From Hyperoplus lanceolatus (taxonomy: Eukaryota; Chordata; Actinopteri; Uranoscopiformes; Ammodytidae): a DNA stretch of 64,000 bases. Below, piece after piece: positions 12,801 through 25,015 of the stretch. A program made the position numbers and the translations under genes. How positions within the stretch are numbered: position 1 is the stretch's first letter; every line of letters begins with the position of its first letter. The stretch spans positions 18,717,001 to 18,781,000 of the forward strand of contig CM049396.1 of NCBI GenBank assembly GCA_026929865.2, written 5' to 3'. The notes under the pieces were generated by a model that was not told the origin of the DNA, made no database searches, and was given only the letters and a program-made list of their open reading frames with translations.

Positions 12801-15800
12801 AAGTCAAGGATCAGAAAATAAAACTAAATAATAACAGAAATATGGACGGGAGTGATGGCATGTTTACAGGCTGACTGTGACTTACTACTGAGCGTTAGCT
12901 AGGGATATGCTGTGTCCACGTCGCGGCCAGACTACCACACGCCTACACTGTGATCACGTTGTAAATGGTTGCTTTTGTTTCAGCAGTAAGTGAACTAGTG
13001 TTGTGTAGGTTATCTAACACTGTCTGACAGGAGTAGCCTATTGATACTTGTTATGAAACTATAGTCTCGGACTAATTGTAACTCCACATGCTGCTGCTCT
13101 AACGTTACCGCACGGGAGAGAGAGCGGGCAGGCGAGCGAGCGAGAGAAAGAGAGCGAGTGATTTATCAGATTTGTTCTACAATAGGAATAAAAGCATTGA
13201 GGATCAAATTAAAGTAAATACAACATACAGTAATTGATTATGACTATGGGTTATGAATTGTTAGCAAGTGGTTATGCTGCCAGCAATACATTATAACCAC
13301 ACGTTGCTTCTCTCACCATTGAAATTAGTATGCCGACTAACTTTGGAAGTTTAAAAACATTAGCAAACAAGACTTACAGATCATAGTTTCTGTGGGATGA
13401 ATTTCTGACGGCTCCGTGTCCGGTCGGCCCTAGGTCCTATTCTGTGTCCCACCGTGTGTCCGTGACCGTCAGTCCAGCTGCGGCTCGGGACAGAGATTGT
13501 GAAGCAGCTCAGCTGTTTATTAAACCACGCAGGTCAGGTGTTGTATGGGTATCCCCTCCTCAACTTCACCGTGTCGCATAATAAGCCTCCTGTCCTGTCT
13601 AAAATGATCACCGTGTGTTTCGTGAGGGAGGGAGGCGGCTGCGGCAGCGATGTAGTCCCGTACACAATACTTCTCCATTATTTTAAAAATACAATGTAAA
13701 ACTCCAGAACAAAAAGGAACACACTAAATGACAACAGTTCAATTCACTACTACCTACTACTGTGCATTGGTTGAGGCTGTTGTTCGGTCAGATTCTCACG
13801 ACTCCCTCCCGTGATGTGTTCGAATGCTGTGAACTTTTTAGCAGCGTAGCTCAAAAACGCCACTTTTCTCTCAGAATTTACATATTTGTGTTTTGAAAAA
13901 CGTATAAAATCCTTCATAGTCTTTTTGAATGGGCATGTCCAGAGTAGGTTATCAATCTCGTTTTTTTTCAGAGGAAACCTGAGGGGTATACTACGAAGCG
14001 AGATTAAGGGCTGAGCGAGGTCTGTTGAGTCTAAAGCCGTCTAAAGCCAGAATTTTCAGTATCACGAAAGGTGGCTCTCTTTTTACCTGGCTAGATCACC
14101 GTGGTAACAGAGGCTGCACGGCTAACCTGCTCAGAGCAGTTTTTGTTTCAGAGTTTGAGCTTAAATTCCGCTCTTAGAGCGCTGCCCTTCAAGGAAACTT
14201 CACATTTAGAAATCCCGCGGACCTGACTATATTGTCTGAGCGCTACATTCTCACTGAGGAAACTGTTACATCTAAACTTATTGATCAGTAAGTTAATGAA
14301 CGAAACGAAGCCGTGACATAAGGCTTACAGAGTGAACTGTAACATCGTGCTGCGGCTTTTTGCCACATGCATACAGTTATTGAAAATGTAAAATAGCCCA
14401 CACCTATAGCCTACTGTATGCAGCGCCACTCTATGCTCTCCTCTCAAATGATTTTACCTGGCGATCTACACACATTGGCTCTTAATAAAGCGTTCTATAA
14501 AATCACAGGTTGCAACATTATTTCACTGTGGGCTTCTTTCTTTTCATCAGTAGCGATTACAGTTGGGACGTGACAGGTGACAGCTGTCACAGTTCGGACA
14601 TCGCTGCAGACTCGCAGGTTAAGCTTCTCATAGTAGATTCATATTTGTCCGAAAAATCCAGACTACATGTTTTTTTAATGTAGGCCTATTGGTATTTTTA
14701 AGATTCAAATAAAAGACTAATAGTCTAAATCAAAATTGTGTTCATTATGATGTGGCCCAAAACTAAATTATTTTCCATAGGCTATTCATTTGGGGACAGT
14801 GTCAGACTTAAATTACATTCTTAAGTGTGGGACTATAGGCGTAGTGCTAGAAATATGGCAAAGTAGTCTATATATATATATTAGGCTAAATGGTATAGTG
14901 TTTAAATCTGAGTTCAACGTTTCATTGATTTATAATGTCACGTTACGCACTGTGAGAACGATCGGCAAGATAAATAAATAATTTCCATGCTGGCAGCATT
15001 CCACTCTCCTTAGCCTATTTGCAGTAAGAGTTTTTTTCGGCTCTCTGTTTTCTGCTGTAATAATTCAGACTGACAAACTCTTCCTCTTGAATGAAGTTGG
15101 CGACACACTTTTGTTTTACTCAGCTGCTCACAATCAGTCCGTTAGTGTAAAGTTAGCGGCACAAGATCAGTCCAGTCTGTGCGGAAGCAGAGTCAAATGA
15201 CGGTCAAACGCCCCCTCTCATGGGGACGCGCACAGAGCCTGAAGCTGAAACCCTCGTTCAACATAAGAGGTTGATAACTTCCTTCGTGATACCGGTTAGC
15301 TCTGAGCGAGGGTATGTGTTATGTTGAACCAGATCAGAAAAAGAGAGCCGGGCTCTGTTGAGTTTGCTTTGTAGTATACGCCCCTCAGGCATGATCTAAA
15401 CAGCGACAGACAAACAGCTGTTGATCCAGATCAAAACGGGACAAACCACCAAATGTTTAATCTTTATTGAGGGGGGAAACATATTTTGGCTGACTGCCAA
15501 AAGGCTGCTATGTCAAAGTCTGTCATAGGCTACCATCAAGTGCCTTATTTTACAAAAAGCTCAATTCAAATGGCCTATAGCCTAAACGTGGACAACATAT
15601 AGCCTAGACAAGTTTCTTCTTTCCTCGACACACACACACACACACACACATACACACACGCGCGCGCGCGCCCCTTACACTGGGCGATTGCCCACTTTGA
15701 CTCGGCAAGTGAAGTGAAGACAGAGAAAAAAGAGAGACAGAGACGACGATCGCCTCAGACGCAATGTTCACTCGTGGACCTAACCAATACAAATGTTTTC

Positions 15801-16631
15801 ATATGCAGCTGTCTGCACTGGGGCTCATGCCTCAGCTGATCACGAGTATCAATAACATTATCAATAGGATGTGTCCCTCAGTTCCCAGTGCGATGCTGAC
15901 GTCCGCACGTAATCGGTGATTAATGAATGAAGAGTAAAACAAACATTTATTAGATGATTATGAGACCCAAGGTAATTGCCTACCTTTGCGCAATGGTTAA
16001 ATTCGCCTCTGGGCGCGCGCGCAAACACACGCACACACGCGTGCGCACGCACTTCTTTCACTAAATTGAAACATGTATTTTTCAAAATTAACATTTAGGC
16101 CATTATTCTCATATTTGATATCCTGGACATGAATTGTGATTAAAAATTGATAAAAACGTGTTTTTAGTATAATATATAATATAGATGAGAGGATGATTAT
16201 TAAAAAAACAGGTCACTTTTCGTTTTTCGTGTTTTGATTTCCAAACGGATATGGATTGAACGGAAGGTACACGGATTCCACCGACTAGGTGAATTGTTAT
16301 TAAATACATGGCATTCTTTTGTTACAACCTCCCCCACTAACGAGATAGGTTGTAACACATGCTGGGGTAAGTTCAGACCCAAACCCGAGGTCTCACCATA
16401 TTTATCACTATAAGCTTAAAAAAGATGTTTATTGAAAAGAAAGAGCAATCCAGAACAAGCCTCTCTTTCTGTGACTAACCAGAACATAAATCAACTTTCT
16501 TTTTCACTCTTTATGTTGAAATAAATCTACCAGAACAATTTGTATTAATATTTTGTATGCATAATTCATATTATAATATGATAAAAATATATAACATAAT
16601 TGTACCTGCATGAAGAGCATATAGGTCGAAA

Positions 16632-16689
<58 letters not shown>

Positions 16690-19600
16690 ACCTGCATGTG
16701 GGTTACAACTCTCCCCATGTTACAACCATACCAGTCAGATAAAATGTTATTCTGTTTTTTAAGTTCATTCAAACTGTATTCCAGCAACAACAACAAAAAA
16801 AAATGTTTTTTCCCTTTAATATCTCCCCCTGTTTCACATCTGATGAGTAACGGTTTGACAGGTTACAAAAGGCTAGAATAACCATGTTTGTTTAATGTGC
16901 AGCATCACATTCTTTGCTAATTCCCTCAAATAACCATGTTTGTTTAATGTGCAGCATCACATTCTTTGCTAATTCCCTCAAAGCAGACCCGGCGGCAGAG
17001 AAAATCTATATAGGGGGCACGTCGATTTTGTGGGAGGGCCCGCATCAATATTAGCCTCGATCGACTAGGAGCCATCTTGCTCAGACCTGCGCAATGAGTA
17101 ATGGTTTGACAGGTTACAAAAGGCTAGAAAAACCATGTTTGTTTAATGTGCAGCATCACATTCTTTGCTAATTCCCTCAAATAACCATGTTTGTTTAATG
17201 TGCAGCATCACATTCTTTGCTAATTCCCTCAAAGCAGACCCGGCGGCAGAGAAAATCTATACAGGGGGCACGTCGATTTTGTGGGAGGGCCCGCATCAAT
17301 ATTAGCCTCGTTCGACTAGGAGCCATCTTGCTCAGACCTGCGCAATGAGTAATGGTTTGACAGGTTACAAAAGGCTAGAATAACCATGTTTGTTTAATGT
17401 GCAGCATCACATTCTTTGCTAATTCCCTCAAATAACCATGTTTGTTTAATGTGCAGCATCACATTCTTTGCTAATTCCCTCAAAGCAGAGAAAATCTATA
17501 CAGGGGGCACGTCGATTTTGTGGGAGGGCTCGCATCAATATTAGCCTCGTTCGACTAGGAGCCGTCTTGCTAAGACCTGTTTGATTATGACGCGCGGCTT
17601 GCTGAGCGCACAGCATTTTTGTTGTGCGCTCAGCAAGACGCGCGTCATAATCAAACAGGTCTTAGCAAGACGCCGACATCTAAAAAGAGGCAATTATGAC
17701 AGACAGGTGTAGCCTACAAAAAACTCAATCGCAACAGTCCACAGCAGCGCAAACACATCAGCATGGCCAACAGCATTGCCTTAAGAAGCACGCAGCTAGC
17801 AAATAATACACATTAACACACACAAACAGCCAAATACAAATCACCTTTGCATTGTGTGCGCAAATACACATAAACATACAAAACATTCCCAACATTGAAT
17901 CATGTGCTCGGCAAAAATATTGTCACATAATCCAATGAAGCGCCGGTCGGGAGCCATGACGTCGGCATGTGAACAGACTTCGTCTCTTTTCACCAGAATT
18001 TGTAGGAAATTAGCAACAAAGACTACCAAAACAATTACCATAACACAGTGATTTTCGCTTTTCATAGCTTCAGGGCCTGTGTCCAAGCTGTGTGTATTTT
18101 ATTTTTTTGTCGGTTCACTGGCTGTGCTCTCGGGAGCGGCCGGGGCATGCGTATGTGCAATGGGAGAGAGAACGCTTTGTGTGGAGAGAAAAAAGGAGAC
18201 ACGGGAAACCCCGTTTAGTTCTGAAAGTGGTCCTGTACAGGAAAAAAAAAAATAAGTTGATGAGGCAAAAATTAATTTTTATGCGCTGGGAGCAGGGGAG
18301 AAAAAAAGATGATGTCATCTTGTCCACTGCCTATGTTAAACACTGGTTAACTGTTTAGACTAACTGTTCTCTTTTTAAAATCGTTACATTTTAATATGAG
18401 TAGTCTTATGAAACGGAGAATACCGGTACTTTCCACCATCCTCTGTTTGGATGAAGAGTTATCGCGGCTCCTGCAAACACACACGGAGCAAGTAATAGGC
18501 TGATGCGCATGAAATGAGATAACAAATAAAGTGAATAAAGTGTTTGCCTATCTGCTCCCACAAGAGGGCCCGCATCAATATTATGACAGACAGGTGTAGC
18601 CTACAAAAAACTCAATTACGACAGTCTACAGCAGCGCAAACACATCAGCATGGCCAACAGCATTGCCTTAAGACGCACGCAGCTGGCAAATAATACACAG
18701 TAACACACTCAAATCCAGCTCCAGCAAGGGGCTCAGCCCGGTCAGGGATTAAGCTAACTTTACTTACTGTAACTGCAGGTTTTTTTCCGGATAAGTAGGC
18801 CCATTAGTTGTTAACCAGCGTCTGATATCCATTTTCAAAACACCAGAGCAGGCTGGGCTACTGATTTGAATTTGCCGGTTAACGCTGTCGTTCCGTGTGA
18901 TGCATTCTGAATAGTGATAGGTTTACACATATGGCAATCACATAGTCTCTATTTTCTACACATTTTTTATTCAGTTTAACAATTATTTTTTGAGATTTTA
19001 ATTAGTATCTGACATCATATATATCTTAGCATAAAAAATGAAATAAAAAATTAAAATACATTTTATTTTTACAAGGGCAAATACATCAAATGGGCGGGGG
19101 CGGGCCGCCCTTGGCGCCGGGTCTGCCTCAAAGGTTTCTAAACATTTCTAGCGTCAGTAGTAGTTTTGGATGTTGATGGTATTATATTACCGGATTATGC
19201 TACTTTTTTGTGTAGCCTATTGGCTATATTTTGGGAGGAGAAGCCTCGCCTATCTCTTTTGTAAAGGAATGGTATATGTTTATAATATATTCAGGGTTCG
19301 ACATAAGGCATGGCCCATAGGCCCGGGGCCAGTAAAATCATCTGCAGGGCAAGTTGATTGGCCAGTCACAGGCCCGCCCGGGCCAGTAACGGCCAATCAC
19401 AGTTCAGTATCTTTTTGTAGACTACATCATGGTTCATTGAAATGCGCGTTGATAGTCGTAATGAAAGCAGTGTTTATTTAAGACTCAATATAATAAACCT
19501 AGTATAAAATATATTTTTTAATGAAAGGCCAGTGGACAAACGATGCGTGGGCGTTTTGACAGGCGGAGCAACAAGCGGGCGCACTCTCGCTCCGTTGGCA

Positions 19601-22600
19601 GAGCTGCCTGCCGTCCGCCTGCGAGTCGACAAATCAATCGACTTACTCTGCCCCCTTTCTTTCTTCCCACAGCAGAGTTTGAGGTGCAGAAAATGAAGTG
19701 AAAACTACGCTTTTCCTTTAGCTGCCGCAGTAATGTTACAGTATTTGCATGCAAGCCCCAATGGTTATACAAATGAGAGGCTTTATTTAACCGCTGTGAA
19801 TGTGTCTACGGTGATTGTGTCGGTTGTTGACAGAAACCAACGGAGGGACTCGGCTCACTGGACAGTTCCTATAGTCGCGCAGTTTGTCTGCCGACATGGC
19901 ACTGTGTTTTCAGGCTCAAGACATACAATCAGATCGCGGAAGTCTTTCCCATTGAAATCGCTAACGGGGGAATATCCCCGGTTATTATTTTAGCCACAAA
20001 CCACAGTTCATCTGCGCGACGGCTCACTCGCTGGCGAGATCACACGGTGAAACGCTGTGCTCGGACAAAGGCATTGTGTGTTTCTAAGGTGATTTAACGT
20101 CATAGTTTCAGTCGAGCGTTTAACTTTTGCTGCATATTTTGCACTGCATTGTTTTTTATCAATAGTTTGAAAAAATGGTCCCACACCGGACTCTTATGTG
20201 AAGCTGACACTTCATGCTGAAGTGACGCTCCTGCAGCGCGCTCACGACCAGACGTGAACTTGCATAGGCTACACGGTGAAATCTCCTATTAAAAAAACGG
20301 CATAAACCCCTGATTTTCGGATTTCTATTCTATTTTTAAAGTCAACTTGAGCGCAAGTGGAAAACCGGTCATTCGGTCGACACATTCACATCCCTAATGC
20401 ATATAGAGAAAGTAATAAAAACAGCCTTCCACACCACAAAGACTGATCAGACCTTCATCTCTTATTTATTTTTTTAATGTTTGAACATGACTTCTGCAGG
20501 TGAACTGTTCATTAAACTGCCCAAATTCAAGAATAAAAACAATCATCAAACTATTGGACTTTAAAATACTGTCCGACCCCTTCAACATACTTCCAGTTGT
20601 AGGCTTCAAATTCAATGTTTGCCTGGTTTTATATTATGTGTATGAGCAATCTCAACATTTCATATAATTAACTAAAAGAAAAATAACCAAATCTAAAGGG
20701 AATATCTATACTGTTACAGTATAGATATTCCCTTTAGATTTGGTTATTTTTCTTTATTTTTCTAATACAGGTATTATAATTATTGACACTAAATTATGAA
20801 AAAAAAAAAGTGTGTGCAGGGCCAGTGAAAATATACAAGGGGCCAGTAAAACTCGGATCCACTGGCCCGGCGGGCCAGTAGGAAAAAAAAGTTATGTTGA
20901 ACCCTGATATTAAGTAAATGGTACATGTATCCTTTTCCGAACAGAGATATCGGAGAGTTTCATGCATTCTTAACACAAAAGATTATGAAATTAACAGAAA
21001 CAACAAACTTCATGCCACTCTCTCAACCAGGTCCCTCTTGCCTATACATTCTTTTTTCTGTCAATGACACTTTCCTATGAGCACTGCTGAGACGCTTAGT
21101 GTAAACAGAAACACACACACCGCTTAGGCAACCTAGCCTATGCATCCTGTGTACTGTAGTCTGTATGCTTTCAGTGTTAGGAGAACACTACTTGAGATGT
21201 CACACATCTCGCCTGTGTGTAGTGCAATTTATATTCCACTATTTCAGTGTTTTCAACCCAAACCTTCTTTTTCTTGAAAATTCTGGGACATTGATCCTGG
21301 ATACCTGTATTGGCTACATCACTGAGATTCTAATATGTAATGATAATACTAATTGATGAGATTTAAATGGTGCTTATGAGTTATGAAAGGCACAGTAGGC
21401 TTTAACCCTCATCCTTGACGTATTTTACATACAAGGACTACCGACGGGGTCACTAGAGACCCCAAGCAAAAAACAATGGAAGAAACCACCATCAAAGAAA
21501 AATTATTTATTATTATTTGTCTTCTTTAAACATTATCATTTATCTAAATAATGTAATCTGAGAACAAATTATAATCATTTTAGGAGTGTTAGAAAGTTGA
21601 TATGCAGTGTGGAGGTAAAATAGCCCAGCCTGAATATACATCTGAATGGACACTGCTCTTGCAGACAGCCCCCTGCTGCTTCTCTGGTCAGCCTGCCCCT
21701 CCCACGATTATAATAGCAATGTATATCTCAACCTGTCTGCCTCCCAACCTGTCTCCTCCTCCCCTTGTAATGTAAACTAGAAAATCCCGCGGAGATTTTG
21801 AAAGTACGGGCCGCCCATGTAAATCGGGGAAGAAAAAAATCACGACTGACCCCTATGGTCCGAGAGACTTTATCGTAGAGCAACATGAGCTGTACATGTC
21901 TGACACATAATAAGTCAATCAGAGTCAGGGGGAAAGGGGCGTGGCCTGTCAAACATTGCATTGGTGAATTATGTTTTTCGCATTTGTGGCGCCCCCTATG
22001 GGTTAACCTCGACAAGCTTAGAGGGCCATGCTATCACATGTCTTCTGCACATATCCTGCAACTTTCATGATGATAGGACCTATGGTCAATGAGTTATGGT
22101 CAATTTTTAATCAAGCCCCGCCCCTGCGTAAACGTTTTAGTCAATGGCGGCCATGTTTTTCAAGCTATCCTAATAATATTTTTCGGAGACGTGCGTCATC
22201 GTCCCCCGGGGCTTCGTCAGACATATGGTGTTGATAGAGTAAAACTTGAAAAAGTTGTGGATAACACCCTGTTTTTCAGTTTATGCTAATTAGCGGGAAA
22301 TATTCCCAGGCGGACTTTTATGGTCCCAGAGGCTTTTTTGTAGAGCACCCTAACATACACCTGTGTGAGAAATTTCAAGTCAATCGGATTTATGGTGTGC
22401 GGGGCGTGGCCTCTCAAACTTTCTTCAGTCAGGGCTTAATAACAGCGCCCCCTAGCAGAAATTAAAAAAACTGTCCGAGAGGCTATATTGTAGAGCACCA
22501 TGAGCTGTACAAGTGTAATCAATTTCAAGTCAATCAGAGTCGGTTGACATTTGTGGCGCCCCCTATGGGTTAATCTCAATAAGATTCGAGGGACATGCTA

Positions 22601-24962
22601 CCACATGACTTCTGCACATACCCAGCAAGTTTGATGATGATAGGACCTATGGTTAAGGAGTTATGGCCAATTAGTTAATAAGCCCCGCCCCTGCGTAAAC
22701 GTTTTGGGCAATGGCGGCGAAAAAAAAATCATGGCTGACCCCTATTGTCCGAGAAGCTATATTGTAGAGCACCATGAGCTGTACATGTGTAAGAAATTTG
22801 AAGTCAATCAGAGTCAGGGGGCATTTCTGGCGCCCCCTATGGGTTAATCTCGATAAGCTTCGAGGGACATGCTACCACATGACTTCTGCACATACCCAGC
22901 AAGTTTGATGATGATAGGACCTATGGTTAAGGAGTTATGGCCAATTAGTTAATAAGCCCCGCCCCTGCGTAAACGTTTTGGTCAATGGCGGCCATGTTTT
23001 TCAAGTTGTCCTACTAATCTTTTACGGGAATGTTTATTGTAGTCCCCCGGGGCTTCACGAGAAATTTGGTGTTGATACAGTAAAATTTCAATAAGTTGTG
23101 GATAACACCCTGTTTTTCAGTTTATGCTAATTAGCGTACGATATTTCCTGAAGAATTTTTATGGTCCCAGAGGCTTTTTTGTAGAGCACCCTAACAAACA
23201 CCTGTGCAAGAAATTTCAAGTCAATCGGAGTTACGGTGTGCGGGGCGTGGCCTCTCAAACTTTCTTCAGTCGGGGCTTTATAACAGCGCCCCCTAGCGGA
23301 AATTCAAAAAACTGTATGACAGCACACCCCGTGGGGCGGGGACGCACGTTGTGTGGAATTTTTGCGTTTCTACGTGCAACGGTGTGGGAGGAGAAGCAGC
23401 TAGAAAATGTGAGGAAGAAGTCAGAAGAAGAAGTAAGAAGTAAGAACTAGAAAATCCCGCGGAGATTTTGAAAGTACGGGCCGCCCGTGCAAATCGGGGA
23501 AGCAAAAAAGTCACGGCCGACCCCCGTGGTCCGAGAGGCTAAATTGTAGAGCACCATGAGCTGTACATGTGTAATCAATTTCAAGTCAATCAGAGTCGGG
23601 TGACTTTTGTGACGCCCCCTATGGGTTAATCGCGATTAGCTTCGAGGGACATGCTACCACATGACTTCTGCACATACCCAGCAAGTTTGATGATGATAGG
23701 ACCTACGGTTAAGGAGTTATGGCCAATTTGTGGATAGGCCCCGCCCCTGTGGTGCCCCCTATGGGTTAGTCGCGATAAGCTTCGAGGGACATGCTACCAC
23801 ATGACTTCTGCACATACCCAGCAAGTTTGAAGATGATAGGACCTACGGTTAAGGAGTTATGGCCAATTTGTGGATAGGCCCCGCCCCTGTGGCGCCCCCT
23901 ATGGGTTAGTCGCGATAAGCTTCGAGGGACATGCTACCACATGACTTCTGCACATACCCAGCAAGTTTGATGATGATAGGGCCTATGGTTAAGGAGTTAT
24001 GGCCAATTTGTGGATAGGCCCCGCCCCTGTGGCGCCCCCTATGGGTTAATCACGATAAGCTTCGAGGGACATGCTACCACATGACTTCTGCACATACCCA
24101 GCAAGTTTGATGATGATAGGACCTATGGTTAAGGAGTTATGGCCAATTTGTGGATAGGCCCCGCCCCTGTGGCGCCCCCTATGGGTTAATCGCGATAAGC
24201 TTTGAGGGACATGCTACCACATGACTTTTGCACATACCCAGCAAGTTTGATGATGATAGGACCTATGGTTAGGGAGTTATGGCCAATTTGTGGATAGGCC
24301 CCGCCCCTGTGGCGCCCCCTATGGGTTAATCGCGATAAGCTTCAAAGGGACATGCTACCACATGACTTTTGCACATACCTAGCAAGTTTCATGATGATAG
24401 GACCTATGGTTAAGGAGTTATGGCCAACGTGTTATTAAGCCCCGCCCCTACGTAAACGTTTTGGTCAATGGTGGCCATGTTTTTGAAGTTGTCCTACTAA
24501 TCTTTTACGGGTATGTTTATTGTAGTCCCCCGGGGCTTCACGAGAAATTTGGTGTTGATACAGTGAAATTTCAGAAAGTTGTCGATAACACGCTGTTTTT
24601 CACTTTATGCTAATTACCGGGAAATATTCCCTAAAGACTTTTTATGGTCCCAGAGGCTTTTTTGTAGAGCACCCTAACATACACCTGTGTGAGAAATTTA
24701 AAGTCAATCGGAGTTACGGTGTGCGGGGCGTGGCCTCTCAAAGTTCTTTCAGTCGGGACTTCATAACAGCGCCCCCTAGCGGAAATTCAAGAAACTGTAT
24801 AATAGCATACCATTCGGGGTAGGGACGCACGTTGTGTGAAAGGGTAGGGACGCACGTTGTGTGAAATTTTTGCATGTCTGCGTGAAACGGTGTGGGAGGA
24901 GAAGCAGCTCGAAATTTGAGGCAGAATAGAAAGAAGTCAGAAGAAGAATAAGTATGGTGGAG

Positions 24963-25015
<53 letters not shown>

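Larger units (their letters stand above)
12290..16283. mobile_element. 4 kb element with about 70 bp inverted ends
   Basis: A sequence at about 12296-12370 (ATCCGTGTATCTTCCGTTCA on the + strand) is present as its reverse complement at about 16207-16283, with only a few differences over about 70 bp. Together they bracket 12.3-16.3 kb. No clear target duplication was found, and its left end abuts the TTAA element, so the boundary is uncertain. Inside lie a hAT-like end fragment (about 12410), the second dispersed repeat copy and a 1.4 kb MITE. Confidence 0.5.
16984..19125. mobile_element. hAT element with perfect 8 bp target duplication
   Basis: The ends read CAGACCCGGCG and CGCCGGGTCTG, flanked by CCTCAAAG on both sides (16976-16983 and 19126-19133). 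Because of the 251 bp tandem duplication, the true left end may be at 16984 or at 17235. The interior holds a 110 bp near-perfect palindrome, two direct repeats and a segment similar to the Harbinger MITE at 54550. No transposase frame is visible, so it is non-autonomous. Confidence 0.8.

Noticed and set aside
16566-16881. Frames of HTHTHT and VCVCVC on both strands
   Set aside because: Translation of the TG microsatellite.
23621-24440. Regular repeats resembling a CRISPR array
   Set aside because: The whole 140 bp unit is conserved, with no unique spacers, and the context is a vertebrate genome: ordinary tandem repeat.
21885-24822. Several similar short proteins ([11 protein letters not shown] type)
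   Set aside because: They recur because the DNA repeat recurs; no start context, no domain, and neighbouring copies are frameshifted.
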